From Trichocoleus sp. (GTDB lineage: Bacteria; Cyanobacteriota; Cyanobacteriia; Elainellales; Elainellaceae): DNA of 64,000 bases. Below are positions 40,060-48,986 of this stretch, in pieces. The notes under the pieces are model-generated. The model worked only from the letters and a program-made list of their open reading frames with translations. It was not told where the DNA came from and did no database searches. The position numbers and the translations under genes were made by a program. Within the stretch, counting starts at the first letter, position 1. Each line of letters opens with the position of its first letter. The stretch lies in assembly GCA_036702865.1 (NCBI GenBank), contig DATNQD010000067.1, positions 62,001 through 126,000 of the forward strand. The letters run 5' to 3'.

Positions 40060-43000
40060 TCATCCCGTCTTCAAGCGGCTGGTCATGGTTTGTAAACGAG
40101 TACTCAACACGACCAGGAGATTGCGCGCCACCTCTGGATCCTGGCGTAAGACGGTATCAAACTTATCCGCTTGAATTACCAGGACTCGGCAGTTTTCAGA
40201 AGCAGCAACCACCGTTGCCGATCGTTTTTGTCGCGTTAAAACGCCCATTTCACCGATCGTTTCCCCTGGACTCAGGCTTGCTACTACCTGTTTTGTCTTG
40301 CCACGCATTACAACAACATCTGCCGTACCATCAATCAACAGCAAAATTGAATTAGAGGGAGCACCTGCCTGACAGATCTGCGCCCCCTGCGGATAGATTT
40401 TAATCGTGGCATGTCGTCCTAATTCCACCAGTGCATCCGGCTTAAGTGACTTGAAAAAGCGGCTCTCAAAGAGCAAGAGTACTTTGTCGATCGTGCTAAT
40501 GCTTTCACTAAATGTCTGGGTTCGGAGTGGCTGCTTTTCCCAATTCACAGTGAGCGTTGTACTGACTGAACGGCTGGATGAATGACCAAACTGAATCATC
40601 TGCCCCTGGCTGAGCCGAGCCCGCTCGTTCTGAATTGGCTGCTGATCAAGAAGCAAACCGCTGCCCAAATCTAAAAGACTAAAATCTGCACCATCCTGAT
40701 AAAAAACAGCATGATAGGGTGCAACTTGGGCATCTGATAAAACTAAATCATTGGATGAATGACTGCCAACTCGCACCACAGGCTGCTGAAAGATGTATTT
40801 TTCCACTTTCTCCAGCATGGCTAAGCGAACAATCAGGGTGTCAACGTCATGATCAGCTTGGGTTTTGTCGCGATCGATCAGCGTCTGTGCTGTTTCTTGA
40901 ACGAGCCAATGTCCAGGATGATCAAGCATCTGCTTTGCCTGTTCTAGGGCTTTAAGGGGAACTAGCAAATCCAAGCCATACAGCGCCAGTGTTTGATTGA
41001 GCGGATCGAGTTCATGCAGCAATTCATCTAACACATCGATCAGAGAGGTAACTTCGATTTGAGTGGAATTGGGCTTGAGCCTGATAAAGCGCGAGGTTGA
41101 ATCCTGGTTTTTCCCAAAGTTTTGCTCAACTTGCTCAACTTGCTCAACCACACCGACCCCGATCGATTGGGGTGAAGCCTGAGATGGAGATGTCTTGGAG
41201 AAGCCTGGCTGAGTTCTTGCTGGCGACATTAGCCCAGCTAATATGGCTGTTGGCAGATCATGTTGCTGGAGGAGTAACCTTTCGGGTGGTTGTGGGTGAG
41301 CGGGAAAAACGTTTGCCGTTATTAAATCGATTTTTCCACCTGGCTGATGCATCGCCAAACTTTCAACAGGAGAGCAACTTTCCAGTATCGACAAGACTTC
41401 CGGCTTCAGCCGATTTTGCCATCCTTGGGAGCCATCTGAACTCAAAATTTCTGGCAAGATATGAGCAGCAAGCTCGCGGATTGCCCAGGCAAGATCGATC
41501 GCTTCTGGAATATCTCCCAACACTTCCAGCAGTCCCAGAATTTGCTTTGTTAGAATCTGCTGTTTGTGCTGCACTGCGGTTAACCGGAGCAACTGAAAGA
41601 CAGGCGTTTGGCTATCTAGCACCTGATCACTAAACACCTGATAGCGCATCTCCAGCTGCTGCATCTGCTCGATCAAGGTTTCTGCCTTTCGCAAAACAGT
41701 TGATTTTTCGCCTTCGAGGAGTTGAGCCAGCACATTGTCTTCTTCCTCAGCCGTCATCCCATATTCCAGTTTGAGGAACTGAATTTGTTTCCGCTGACGC
41801 TGCATTGCATCCTGAAGTGATATACCACTGTCAACCAGATCTAGCAGCATGGAAGCCAGTGCCTGCCGATAGCTCTCAAGCCGCAATTGGCTCTCACGGG
41901 TGCGACGCTTTTTCGGATCAAGCAAGTCTGGTTCTGCCGACCCTAACTCAGTTAAAACTGTAAAATGATCCTCGTCCTTGATGTTGAGTTCCTGGCGCAA
42001 CTGCCGCAGTGCTTCCAGACTTGAAGCAGAATCGGTATTTCCTTGCTCTAGCGCTTCTCGCAGTACACCTTTATAAACCTGTAACCCTTGCTCCTGGTTG
42101 AATCCGGGCAGCACTTTCGCTAACACATAAATCTCTTCAGGCTGCAAATCTTCCATCGATCGCCCTTCCAAAAACCGTGAAAAATCGATCGTTAGTTTGC
42201 TAAGTTGACGACGCAGACTTCCGGCGAGACTTTCACGCGAATAGCGTTCTGCACTACGATCGAGCGTTCTGGAAAGCCAGAGTGTACTGAATAAAACAAT
42301 TAATCCGTTGAAAAAGAGATGAACGGAAAACGGTAAAGGAGCGAGCAGCGATCGACCTGTGAAAAAGAAGAAAAGATTGAAACAAAGAAACGTACAAACT
42401 GAAAATCCGAAATGAACAGATTGGCGCTGTGAGATCGGTTTTCTGGATGAAATAGAATAGCTGCGATAGGCTTTCTCTAACCTGAAAAAGATAAAGTTAC
42501 TGATGACAATCGATAGGCTAAGTGTGAGTAACACAGCAATCCACTTCGGAATGGCGATCGGTTGTCCGGCAATATAAAATCCTGGGTTCCATATCGCTTT
42601 GAGTGAATTAGCTTCACGTAGCCAGGCACCAGAAAAGAGATAGTCAAAATTCCCGGCGTACAGCAGCGTATAAAAGAAAAATCCGATGAGCAGTCCAGCA
42701 TAGCCATAGTGCACAAATCGTCGTCCGGGTTTTGCTGCGGTTTCCCAGTAGTTGCGTTCAGCGTCGATGTCAATACAGGGAGACTGGCAACCCACACAGG
42801 CACTTTTTTCCTGTCCGTCTTTATCAATAATGCGGCACATGGATTGAGTGACCGTTTGGCGCTGTCCCTGATGCGCGTCCTTGCCTAGCAATCCTCTCGG
42901 ACCTGTAAAAACCATTTGTACCGGAGCCATTGGACAAAAATACTGGCACCAGCTTTTTCCTTCATACCAATAGCCCACCCCGATCGCTGCCAAAATCGTC

Positions 43001-43539
43001 AGGAGCAAAAATATTCCTAGCGCAAACCGATCAGCGTTGAGCAACAGCAGCCGAGCTGCCAATCCGAGCGTCAGTAGCCCAAACTGTACATATAAATGGT
43101 TGCGCCCTAGCCAGGAATCTTTTTTGATTTTGACCAGTTCATACCGCACTGCTCCCCCAGAAGATTTTGCACTTTTTTGTTTTCGCTGAATTCCCAAAGC
43201 GCGAGGGAGCTGTGAAACAAACGCTAATGGGCAAACACGTCGCCAAGTGTCATGCCCCAGCACCAGCAAAATCAGAATTGAGGCAGGAACAACGATCGTC
43301 CAAAAAAGGAGCAGCCCGATCGAAGGGGGAGCTTGAACCAGGCAGGTTCCTTGAACAGGAATACATTGATTGGGATCAAAACGAAACAAATAAAACGAAT
43401 TGGGGGAGTTGGTGAAATGCGATGAAATCGGGTTCCAAAACAGAGAGAGGATCATGACCATCCACCCGGTTGTTAGCACCCATCGAACAAAATGCATTTG
43501 CTGCTCAGAAACTTGGGGCAGCTTGTTCATGTCTGGCAT
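40060..43539 (-). CDS. polyferredoxin membrane protein fused to FHA and cyclic-nucleotide-binding domains
   Basis: 1159 residues. The N-terminal 450 residues have about eight to nine membrane helices, with NosR/NapH-type cysteine motifs: a RRVCPLAF segment, WCQYFCPMAPVQ (CxxxCP) and a cluster SACVGCQSPCIDID. This suggests Fe-S centres and electron transfer at the membrane. A long helical cytoplasmic region (about 460-900) follows, then an FHA domain (about 930-1010; VRVGSHSSNDLVLSD, APYHAVF) and a cNMP-binding domain (about 1025-1150; PGETIGEMGVLTRQKRSATV, keeping the phosphate-binding Arg). It is divergent from an adenylate cyclase gene 400 bases away. I know no named protein with this domain order. 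The electron partner and output are unknown. Confidence 0.85.
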   Translation of the reverse strand: MPDMNKLPQVSEQQMHFVRWVLTTGWMVMILSLFWNPISSHFTNSPNSFYLFRFDPNQCIPVQGTCLVQAPPSIGLLLFWTIVVPASILILLVLGHDTWRRVCPLAFVSQLPRALGIQRKQKSAKSSGGAVRYELVKIKKDSWLGRNHLYVQFGLLTLGLAARLLLLNADRFALGIFLLLTILAAIGVGYWYEGKSWCQYFCPMAPVQMVFTGPRGLLGKDAHQGQRQTVTQSMCRIIDKDGQEKSACVGCQSPCIDIDAERNYWETAAKPGRRFVHYGYAGLLIGFFFYTLLYAGNFDYLFSGAWLREANSLKAIWNPGFYIAGQPIAIPKWIAVLLTLSLSIVISNFIFFRLEKAYRSYSISSRKPISQRQSVHFGFSVCTFLCFNLFFFFTGRSLLAPLPFSVHLFFNGLIVLFSTLWLSRTLDRSAERYSRESLAGSLRRQLSKLTIDFSRFLEGRSMEDLQPEEIYVLAKVLPGFNQEQGLQVYKGVLREALEQGNTDSASSLEALRQLRQELNIKDEDHFTVLTELGSAEPDLLDPKKRRTRESQLRLESYRQALASMLLDLVDSGISLQDAMQRQRKQIQFLKLEYGMTAEEEDNVLAQLLEGEKSTVLRKAETLIEQMQQLEMRYQVFSDQVLDSQTPVFQLLRLTAVQHKQQILTKQILGLLEVLGDIPEAIDLAWAIRELAAHILPEILSSDGSQGWQNRLKPEVLSILESCSPVESLAMHQPGGKIDLITANVFPAHPQPPERLLLQQHDLPTAILAGLMSPARTQPGFSKTSPSQASPQSIGVGVVEQVEQVEQNFGKNQDSTSRFIRLKPNSTQIEVTSLIDVLDELLHELDPLNQTLALYGLDLLVPLKALEQAKQMLDHPGHWLVQETAQTLIDRDKTQADHDVDTLIVRLAMLEKVEKYIFQQPVVRVGSHSSNDLVLSDAQVAPYHAVFYQDGADFSLLDLGSGLLLDQQPIQNERARLSQGQMIQFGHSSSRSVSTTLTVNWEKQPLRTQTFSESISTIDKVLLLFESRFFKSLKPDALVELGRHATIKIYPQGAQICQAGAPSNSILLLIDGTADVVVMRGKTKQVVASLSPGETIGEMGVLTRQKRSATVVAASENCRVLVIQADKFDTVLRQDPEVARNLLVVLSTRLQTMTSRLKTG

Positions 43540-43939
43540 TCAGCAATCTCCTCACTTCACAATGATCAAACGGATGATCAAACCATCGAGAATTAACTTT
43601 GTTGGGCGATCGGGTTAATCCAGCCCTGACGATCGCTTTGATCCAGATCAGCAAACTGAAGCCGAGTGATTGAAGCCAACTTTAAGGAAGCATCCCCTCT
43701 GATTCCAGCAAAAAAGCAGATGAACCAGAGCAAGCGCAACAAATCCGATTCAACAAGGGCAAACACAACTGCGTTCAACCCTTCGCAAAAGGTTTCCAAG
43801 AACCGGATAAAATTTACAACTCTTAACAAGCAACAGGTAAGATGGTTGAACAAATTTAAGCCATGAAGAATTTCTTTAAAACTTTCCGGGTGTCCAAGTC
43901 GAGCGACCGAATACTTTACAGTCAGTTTGGTGCAAACCC
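43540..43939. promoter_or_regulatory. divergent regulatory region of the polyferredoxin and cyclase genes
   Basis: Four hundred bases between two divergent genes. ATGATCAAAC occurs twice in direct repeat (43562-43571 and 43574-43583, a 12-base period), just upstream of the polyferredoxin start, and could be an operator. Short open frames on both strands (for example 43666-43866) have no ribosome binding site or known domain. No CRP-type TGTGA-N6-TCACA site was found. Confidence 0.4.
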
Positions 43940-45463
43940 GTGAGAGCTTCAAAGAAACCAGTGAAATCCGGCTTCAATGAGCCTGCAACTCGTCCTCTCG
44001 CTTACAAAATCTTTAATTTTGTCATTCAACTGCTGAATCGACGCACAATTGCGCTGCTTGCTGTTCTGTTTGTGGCAGGGTTGGCGGGAGCGATGCTAAA
44101 TATGTCGCGTCTGTCTTCAGACTTAATTCACTCTCAAGCCGTTCAAAGTTCTGCCCTCTATGCTCAAGCAATTAAAGAAGCGAGGACGCTCTACAGCAAC
44201 AATGCGGTTAGTCGCATCAAACATCTTCCTAATGCTCAAGTCACGCCCGATTACGCTACTATCCCCGGAGCGATTCCACTCCCTGCCACTTTCCTAATTG
44301 AATTGAGCAAATCAATTAGCCAACAAAACCCTGGGATGTCAGTCCGGCTCTACAGTGACTATCCCTTTCGCTGGCGCAAACAAGAAGGTGGACCGAAAGA
44401 CGACTTTGAGCGATCGGCACTGCAATATTTGAGACAGCACCCCCAGGAAACTTTTGTCCGGTTTGAGAACTTTCAAGGGCGACCTGCTCTCCGCTATGCT
44501 GAAGCAGACCTCATGAAGCCTAGCTGCGTTGCCTGCCACAATACGCATCCTGACAGTCCAAAGCGCGATTGGAAAGTGGGTGAGGTGCGAGGTATTCTCG
44601 AAATTACTCGACCACTCGATAGTTTTATTGCTCAAACGCAGGAAGGACTGCGCGGCACATTCACCATGTTGGCAGGGTTGCTGTTGCTGGCACTGATGGG
44701 TATTGCTCTGGTCATGAGCCGTTTACGCCAAACCTCGAAAGAACTGGAGTTGCGCGTTGTCGAACGAACGTCTCAACTGCGGGAGTCTAATCAGCAATTG
44801 TTAGTTGAACAAGAAAAATCAGAAAAGCTATTGCTCAACATTCTGCCCGAACCGATCGCCAATCAACTGAAGGAAGGAGAAAGCAGCATCGCGAATGGCT
44901 TTGCAGAAGCAACGATTCTCTTTGCCGATCTGGTAAATTTCACCAAGCTCTCCGAAAAAATGCATCCGACACAACTTGTTTCGATGCTCAATGAAATCTT
45001 TTCCCAATTCGATAGCCTCACGGAGAAGCATGGCTTAGAAAAGATTAAAACGATCGGAGATGCCTATATGGTGGTTGGAGGTTTACCCATTCCCCGAACT
45101 GACCATGCTGAAGCGATCGCAGAAATGGCGCTTGATATGCAATCTGAAATTCTGCGCTTTAACCAGAAGCGGGGACAAGATTGCGATATCCGCATTGGCA
45201 TTAATACAGGGCCTGTTGTTGCTGGCGTGATCGGCACAAAGAAATTTATCTATGATCTCTGGGGCGATACGGTGAATGTGGCAAGCCGGATGGAGTCCCA
45301 TGGCATTGTCGGTGAAATCCAGGTAACTGTGCCAACTTATGAGCGGCTTCAGCACCGTTATACCTTTCAACCTCGTGGCTCTATTCATGTGAAGGGCAAA
45401 GGCGAAATGACAACTTACTTACTCACCGGACGCAAGACATTACATACTTTTTCAGTCGCATAA
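43940..45463 (+). CDS. adenylate cyclase with heme-type DUF3365 sensor domain
   Basis: 507 residues. A membrane helix (about 36-54) precedes an external DUF3365 (Tll0287-like) sensor domain with one CxxCH heme motif, CVACH at 196-200. A second helix (about 236-260) and a coiled coil (LELRVVERTSQLRESNQQL) lead to a class III cyclase domain (about 310-495). Metal-binding Asp residues are in LFADLVNFTKLSEKM and TIGDAY. Lys in LEKIKTIGDAY and Asp in YDLWGDTVNVASRM are the adenine-selecting pair, so cAMP is the expected product. The start is the GTG at 43940; it is uncertain because no good ribosome binding site is present. It is divergent from a protein with a cAMP-type receptor domain. Confidence 0.9.
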   Translation: MRASKKPVKSGFNEPATRPLAYKIFNFVIQLLNRRTIALLAVLFVAGLAGAMLNMSRLSSDLIHSQAVQSSALYAQAIKEARTLYSNNAVSRIKHLPNAQVTPDYATIPGAIPLPATFLIELSKSISQQNPGMSVRLYSDYPFRWRKQEGGPKDDFERSALQYLRQHPQETFVRFENFQGRPALRYAEADLMKPSCVACHNTHPDSPKRDWKVGEVRGILEITRPLDSFIAQTQEGLRGTFTMLAGLLLLALMGIALVMSRLRQTSKELELRVVERTSQLRESNQQLLVEQEKSEKLLLNILPEPIANQLKEGESSIANGFAEATILFADLVNFTKLSEKMHPTQLVSMLNEIFSQFDSLTEKHGLEKIKTIGDAYMVVGGLPIPRTDHAEAIAEMALDMQSEILRFNQKRGQDCDIRIGINTGPVVAGVIGTKKFIYDLWGDTVNVASRMESHGIVGEIQVTVPTYERLQHRYTFQPRGSIHVKGKGEMTTYLLTGRKTLHTFSVA

Positions 45464-45596
45464 GCAGAAATTGGGATTCAGATTTATATCGTCTCTGGTT
45501 GAGGCATCTGAAGGGCAATCCGCTTAGTTCTAACTCGTCTTAGGCATACACTAAGCATTGTGACCTTTTACATCAACTTCTGTCTTAATCGAGCGA

Positions 45597-45920
45597 ATGA
45601 TCCACTCCTTGATCAGGTTTTTGTTTGCTGGTTTTTGTGAAATTGGGGGAGGCTATCTAATTTGGCTTTGGCTAAAAGAAGGAAAAAGCATTTGGTTTGC
45701 AATGGGTGGAGCAATCCTTCTCATGCTGTATGGCATTGTGGCAACGCTACAACCGACGACGTTTGGACGAGCTTATGCTGCTTATGGTGGCATTTTTATT
45801 GCTTTGTCTTTGCTCTGGGGTTGGGCAATTGATGGGGTAAAGCCAGATTCGCTTGACTGGGTTGGATTTAGCCTGACCTTGCTCGGTGTTGGAGTAATGA
45901 TGTATTTTCCCAGAGGCTAA
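45597..45920 (+). CDS. ynfA: YnfA/UPF0060 family small membrane protein
   Basis: 107 residues and four membrane helices, the normal size for this small-multidrug-resistance-like family. Key segments are [42 protein letters not shown] and [17 protein letters not shown]. Some members export quaternary compounds; the role here is not known. It is followed by the tRNA-Thr gene. Confidence 0.93.
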   Translation: MIHSLIRFLFAGFCEIGGGYLIWLWLKEGKSIWFAMGGAILLMLYGIVATLQPTTFGRAYAAYGGIFIALSLLWGWAIDGVKPDSLDWVGFSLTLLGVGVMMYFPRG

Positions 45921-45980
45921 AATAGTACGATCGATCCCTTGAGGATTCCTGTATTCTTAAGATATAATTGATTGTTGTTT

Positions 45981-46053
45981 GCTGGTGTAGCTCAGTTGGT
46001 AGAGCAGCTGATTTGTAATCAGCCGGTCGCAGGTTCGAGTCCCGTCACCAGCT
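45981..46053 (+). tRNA. trnT-UGU: tRNA-Thr (UGU)
   Basis: 73 bases with acceptor arms GCTGGTG and CACCAGC pairing fully. The D arm is GCTC/GAGC. The anticodon stem GCTGA/TCAGC encloses the loop TTTGTAA, giving anticodon TGT. The T arm contains GGTTCGAGTCC. No CCA is encoded. The gene is intact although a transposon end begins six bases beyond it, and the middle of this gene is the target of the element's own guide RNA. Confidence 0.97.
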
Positions 46054-46058
46054 TTTTT

Positions 46059-46190
46059 TGTACATTCGCACATTAAATGTCGCTATTCGCACATTAGTGT
46101 CGTTTAAGTTCTATTTCCTTGTAAGGTTAGCCTGTTTCGCACATTAATGTCGTTATAAATGGAATTCCTTATATTCGCACATTAATGTCG
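46059..46190 (+). repeat. transposon end with four TnsB-type repeats
   Basis: After the terminal TGTACA, the core TTCGCACATTA followed by ATGTCG or GTGTCG occurs four times: 46064-46082, 46085-46102, 46135-46152 and 46173-46190. Repeats of about 18 bases in this arrangement are typical TnsB binding sites of Tn7-like elements. The first copy has one extra A. Confidence 0.9.
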
Positions 46191-46222
46191 TTTTAGATGC
46201 TCAAATCGAGTCTTTGCAGCCA

Positions 46223-46257
46223 ATTACAAATCAGCTGCTCCTTTCAGTCCTCCATCT
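46223..46257 (-). CRISPR. delocalised homing crRNA unit targeting tRNA-Thr
   Basis: On the minus strand a shortened repeat (AGATGGAGGACTGAAAG, 46241-46257) is followed by a guide that starts GAGCAGCTGATTTGTAAT (46223-46240). These 18 bases are identical to 46002-46019 inside the tRNA-Thr gene, after which the match stops. The bases before the target are GTA (45999-46001), fitting the GTN PAM of V-K systems. From the first target base to the transposon end is 57 bases, close to the insertion distances reported for V-K elements. Truncated repeat-spacer units that direct homing to tRNA genes are known for this class. Confidence 0.92.
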
Positions 46258-46273
46258 ACAAGCAATCGTACTT

Positions 46274-46290
46274 GCTTATAGACTATAAGC
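46274..46290. repeat. perfect palindrome between array and homing crRNA
   Basis: GCTTATAG and CTATAAGC flank one central A. A second overlapping pair, TTGCTTA (46272-46278) and TAAGCAA (46293-46299), allows an alternative hairpin. It lies between the last degenerate repeat and the homing unit. It may be a processing, terminator or protein-binding element. Confidence 0.5.
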
Positions 46291-46317
46291 TTTAAGCAAA
46301 TCTAGGTTGTAGGGCAG

Positions 46318-46504
46318 CTTCAGCGCGCCAATTCTGGGAAGATTGATTGCGACTGCTACATACAATAATTCGATCTCGCTTCCAGAAGATTTGTCTTTCA
46401 GTCCGCCCATCTCTGGGAGGCTGATTGCGACGATAGTAGCGAACTTCAGTGATGCTCATGTATGTCTCTTTCAGTCCGCCCATCTCTGGGAGGCTGATGG
46501 CGAC
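46318..46504 (-). CRISPR. type V-K CRISPR array, two full repeats plus a degenerate one
   Basis: Read on the minus strand, 37-base repeats occur at 46468-46504 and 46395-46431. They differ at one position near the 5' end (GTCGCC or GTCGCA) and end GGCGGACTGAAAG. A degenerate terminal copy is at 46318-46353. Spacers are 36 bases (46432-46467) and about 41 bases (46354-46394). The GAAAG repeat end and the position downstream of cas12k and tracrRNA are those of V-K systems. The spacer targets cannot be identified here. Confidence 0.93.
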
Positions 46505-46704
46505 TCCCAGCGCCAGAATCCTTGTATCATCTACTTCTCTAGAACGGAATTTCCAAAGCTCGATCGCTTTTTGCAATAAGTCATGTCTAGTTGCAATAAC
46601 AACTGTTGCTCTAAGGCAATAAAAACTTTGAAATGTAGATGTTAAAAGAATTCCAAGGGTTTTGGCGAACCTCCTAGGATTTTTGCCCTTGCTTTGGTTT
46701 GCCA

Positions 46705-47020
46705 AAAATATTGGAGGACTCCTCCTTGCTCGGAGGCAGTTCATAGCCACCACTACAGAACTAGGCTGTACCTTCATCACTGAAGGCTAGGATCACTTCT
46801 GCTGGGCGCGCACCTGCGTTACATTGAAAGAGCAACTCTTATCAACGCAACTTCCCATCCCCATCAGTTGTTCACGAGCGAACAACGACCAAGATGGCAG
46901 TCAGTGACCGGGCAGCTATGCAGGGGCGGAAAGCACGATCGTGAACAACGATCAAACTGACCCCTCATTTTTCACAATTCAGCGGTTTAGAGAACATGAA
47001 CTGCGGCGCTGTTGTTCCAC
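46705..47020 (-). ncRNA. type V-K tracrRNA
   Basis: Lies between the cas12k stop and the array, on the same strand. It begins near AACAGCGCCGCAGTTCATG and contains AAAATGAGGGGTCAGTTTGA and TCTGTAGTGGTGGCTA. It ends with CTGCCTCCGAGCAAGGAGGA followed by the anti-repeat AGTCCTCCA (46712-46720). These blocks and their order match the V-K tracrRNA as I remember it from the Scytonema element. The anti-repeat pairs with the 3' part of the repeats. The exact ends are estimates. Confidence 0.85.
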
Positions 47021-47060
47021 ATATTAACTTGTCTAGGTTCAGTCGTACTACCTCGATCGC

Positions 47061-48986
47061 TTAATTCGAGGAAACTTGTCGAAAATGATAGGCAGCGATC
47101 GCTACATCTCTCGCCTTCTCCTGTGGGGTTCCTTGGCGGGATTGAGCAATTGTTTCAATCGCCAGTCCTAACTTGTTTGCCTGAGAACTAATCGTGGAGA
47201 GAAGCCGATCGTAGCTCCAGCGGTGAATGCTGATGCGAACCTGCTTGGCGTACTTATCCTGTACCTCTTTAGAATCTGATTTCCGTTCAGCCTTAGCATT
47301 AATCTCAGCCGCTAGATGCTCCCGCAAATTCTGGGTATGAGGCAGGACAATACTACCTGCCTGAAATTGTTTCGCTAGTTCGATAACAGATTTTGCTAGC
47401 AAGCGATCGACATACTGCCCCAGTTCAGATTCTGAGGGTTGGCGAGTGTAGCCTTTCGTTTGGTTTTTATACCGTTTCAATGTGTTGTTTTGCTGTTGCT
47501 GTCGCTGACGATTCAACAATCGATAATTGTCACCTAACAATTGACGAGTGCTACGATAAGCGAGAACTTGACCTGTTCTAACGTTAACAACAGCAGCCGT
47601 TATTGGCTGAACCAATCCAATACTGACTCCTATCAAAACATCTAATTGTCCCTGGTAACAGGGCTTACCCTGACGTTCAGAAAGAGCTTGTAAGCGTATC
47701 AGGCTGGACTGCTGGCGCTTGATGTACGCCTGTTGATCTTTAGTGAGTTCTTCTGATGCTTTAGTGTCTGCTAACTGATTGCTCAAACGGTTGATTCCTT
47801 CCTGCCGGAGCCGTTCCGTTCCTTCAGCCGTTAATAAACAAGTATCTATCGTGCAATGTAAGGTGAGATGATTGGCTTGCCAGGGTTCCCTCTCTTTTTG
47901 GTTCCCCTGCCAGCCCAACATCCCTGTCTTGAATAGAAATAGCCCAGTAGGGTAGGTATTTTTATTGGCTTGATAAGTTTGCCAATCTGCTAAAAATCGT
48001 TGAAAAAAAGGAAGTTGGCGTTGGTCACAGTAAACCTGCAGGGGATTCTGTTTCAGGTCGGGAATTGCTTTATCAAGTCCGTTAAAGGCGACACAAATCC
48101 GTCCCTTATTGTTTGTTGACCAGCGTAGATCAGTTTGGCTACCAAAAATAATTGGGTAGGGTAAAGTTGCGGGTTTTGCTAGTAATTTTGCCTGCCAGAG
48201 CATCTGCTCAATTTCATCATCTGGAACTTTGCCAGTAGCGATCGACAAGGTTTCTAAAAATTCTTCACCTGTGAGATCGCGTCCTTTAGGCAATCGACTG
48301 ACTAATTGCGCTTCGAGGCGCTCAATTTCTTTTTGCTTGCGCTGAATCCGTTGAACGAATGCATCTGAGTCTTCCTCCTGTTCGCACACTTGACATTCAT
48401 TTTTGAGTAAGTGAGCGATCGCACAACGATTCAAGACATCTTCTGTCGCATCATACGCTTGAAACAGTAATTTCATCAGATTGCCGTTGGCTTCCGACTT
48501 CTGTTTCTTCTTACGTTTCTGTTTAGGTGGGTTTTGTTCGGTAGCAATCTGAGCATTGAGTTGTTCTAAAATTTCTCTGGCTCTGTCTCGAATTGCCTGA
48601 ATGTTACAACCACTAATTTGGACTAATTCAGCATCGCTTTTGACAGTATTAAGCCAGCGTTGCTTTCCATCTAGACGCTGACGACGTTTGCGCTGCAATG
48701 CTAACCAGGATTTATAGGTGTACGTCACCATTAAACTGGCTGAGGTATAGAAACGTCCTGGCTGCCCTTCAAATTCAGGCTGCGTTTTGAATGGTTCACA
48801 TAGTTCGCGGACTGGTTTGTCTGGCACTGTACCAATTCGCTGCCAAGTCTCAAAGTCTCTATGTTGGCTGACGCGCTTTAGGAGTTCGTTCACAAGAGGA
48901 GTATTTCTATCTGCCATCAGATCCCAAAGCTGTCGTCGAATCTTTTCACTGGCAACAAGACGGCATTGAATGGTGATGAAACTCAT
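47061..48986 (-). CDS. cas12k: Cas12k, RNA-guided targeting subunit of a V-K CAST
   Basis: 641 residues, the normal Cas12k size. The N-terminus ITIQCRLVASEKIRRQLWDL and the segments LMADRNTPLVNELL, SRLPKGRDLT, FNGLDKAIPD, KQLLGDNY-like RQLLGDNYRLLNRQRQQQQ, ELGQYVDRLLAK and RISIHRWSYDRL are characteristic. The RuvC-I position reads LIGVSIGL, with Ser where active nucleases have Asp, so it binds but does not cut DNA. With tracrRNA and crRNA it directs TnsC and TnsB to the target. It is transcribed toward the tracrRNA and array and is divergent from an HTH gene. The frame is intact. Confidence 0.96.
   Translation of the reverse strand: MSFITIQCRLVASEKIRRQLWDLMADRNTPLVNELLKRVSQHRDFETWQRIGTVPDKPVRELCEPFKTQPEFEGQPGRFYTSASLMVTYTYKSWLALQRKRRQRLDGKQRWLNTVKSDAELVQISGCNIQAIRDRAREILEQLNAQIATEQNPPKQKRKKKQKSEANGNLMKLLFQAYDATEDVLNRCAIAHLLKNECQVCEQEEDSDAFVQRIQRKQKEIERLEAQLVSRLPKGRDLTGEEFLETLSIATGKVPDDEIEQMLWQAKLLAKPATLPYPIIFGSQTDLRWSTNNKGRICVAFNGLDKAIPDLKQNPLQVYCDQRQLPFFQRFLADWQTYQANKNTYPTGLFLFKTGMLGWQGNQKEREPWQANHLTLHCTIDTCLLTAEGTERLRQEGINRLSNQLADTKASEELTKDQQAYIKRQQSSLIRLQALSERQGKPCYQGQLDVLIGVSIGLVQPITAAVVNVRTGQVLAYRSTRQLLGDNYRLLNRQRQQQQNNTLKRYKNQTKGYTRQPSESELGQYVDRLLAKSVIELAKQFQAGSIVLPHTQNLREHLAAEINAKAERKSDSKEVQDKYAKQVRISIHRWSYDRLLSTISSQANKLGLAIETIAQSRQGTPQEKARDVAIAAYHFRQVSSN

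Noticed and set aside
43540-43939. CRP-type binding site controlling the cyclase pair
   Set aside because: No TGTGA-N6-TCACA-like palindrome is present; only a direct repeat was seen.
43593-43952. Open frames on both strands in the polyferredoxin/cyclase gap
   Set aside because: They overlap each other and the cyclase start, have weak starts, and show no domain; the region is better explained as a divergent promoter.
46292-46780. Minus-strand open frame of 162 codons
   Set aside because: It runs through the CRISPR repeats and tracrRNA; the sequence is explained by RNA elements, and the product has no family character.
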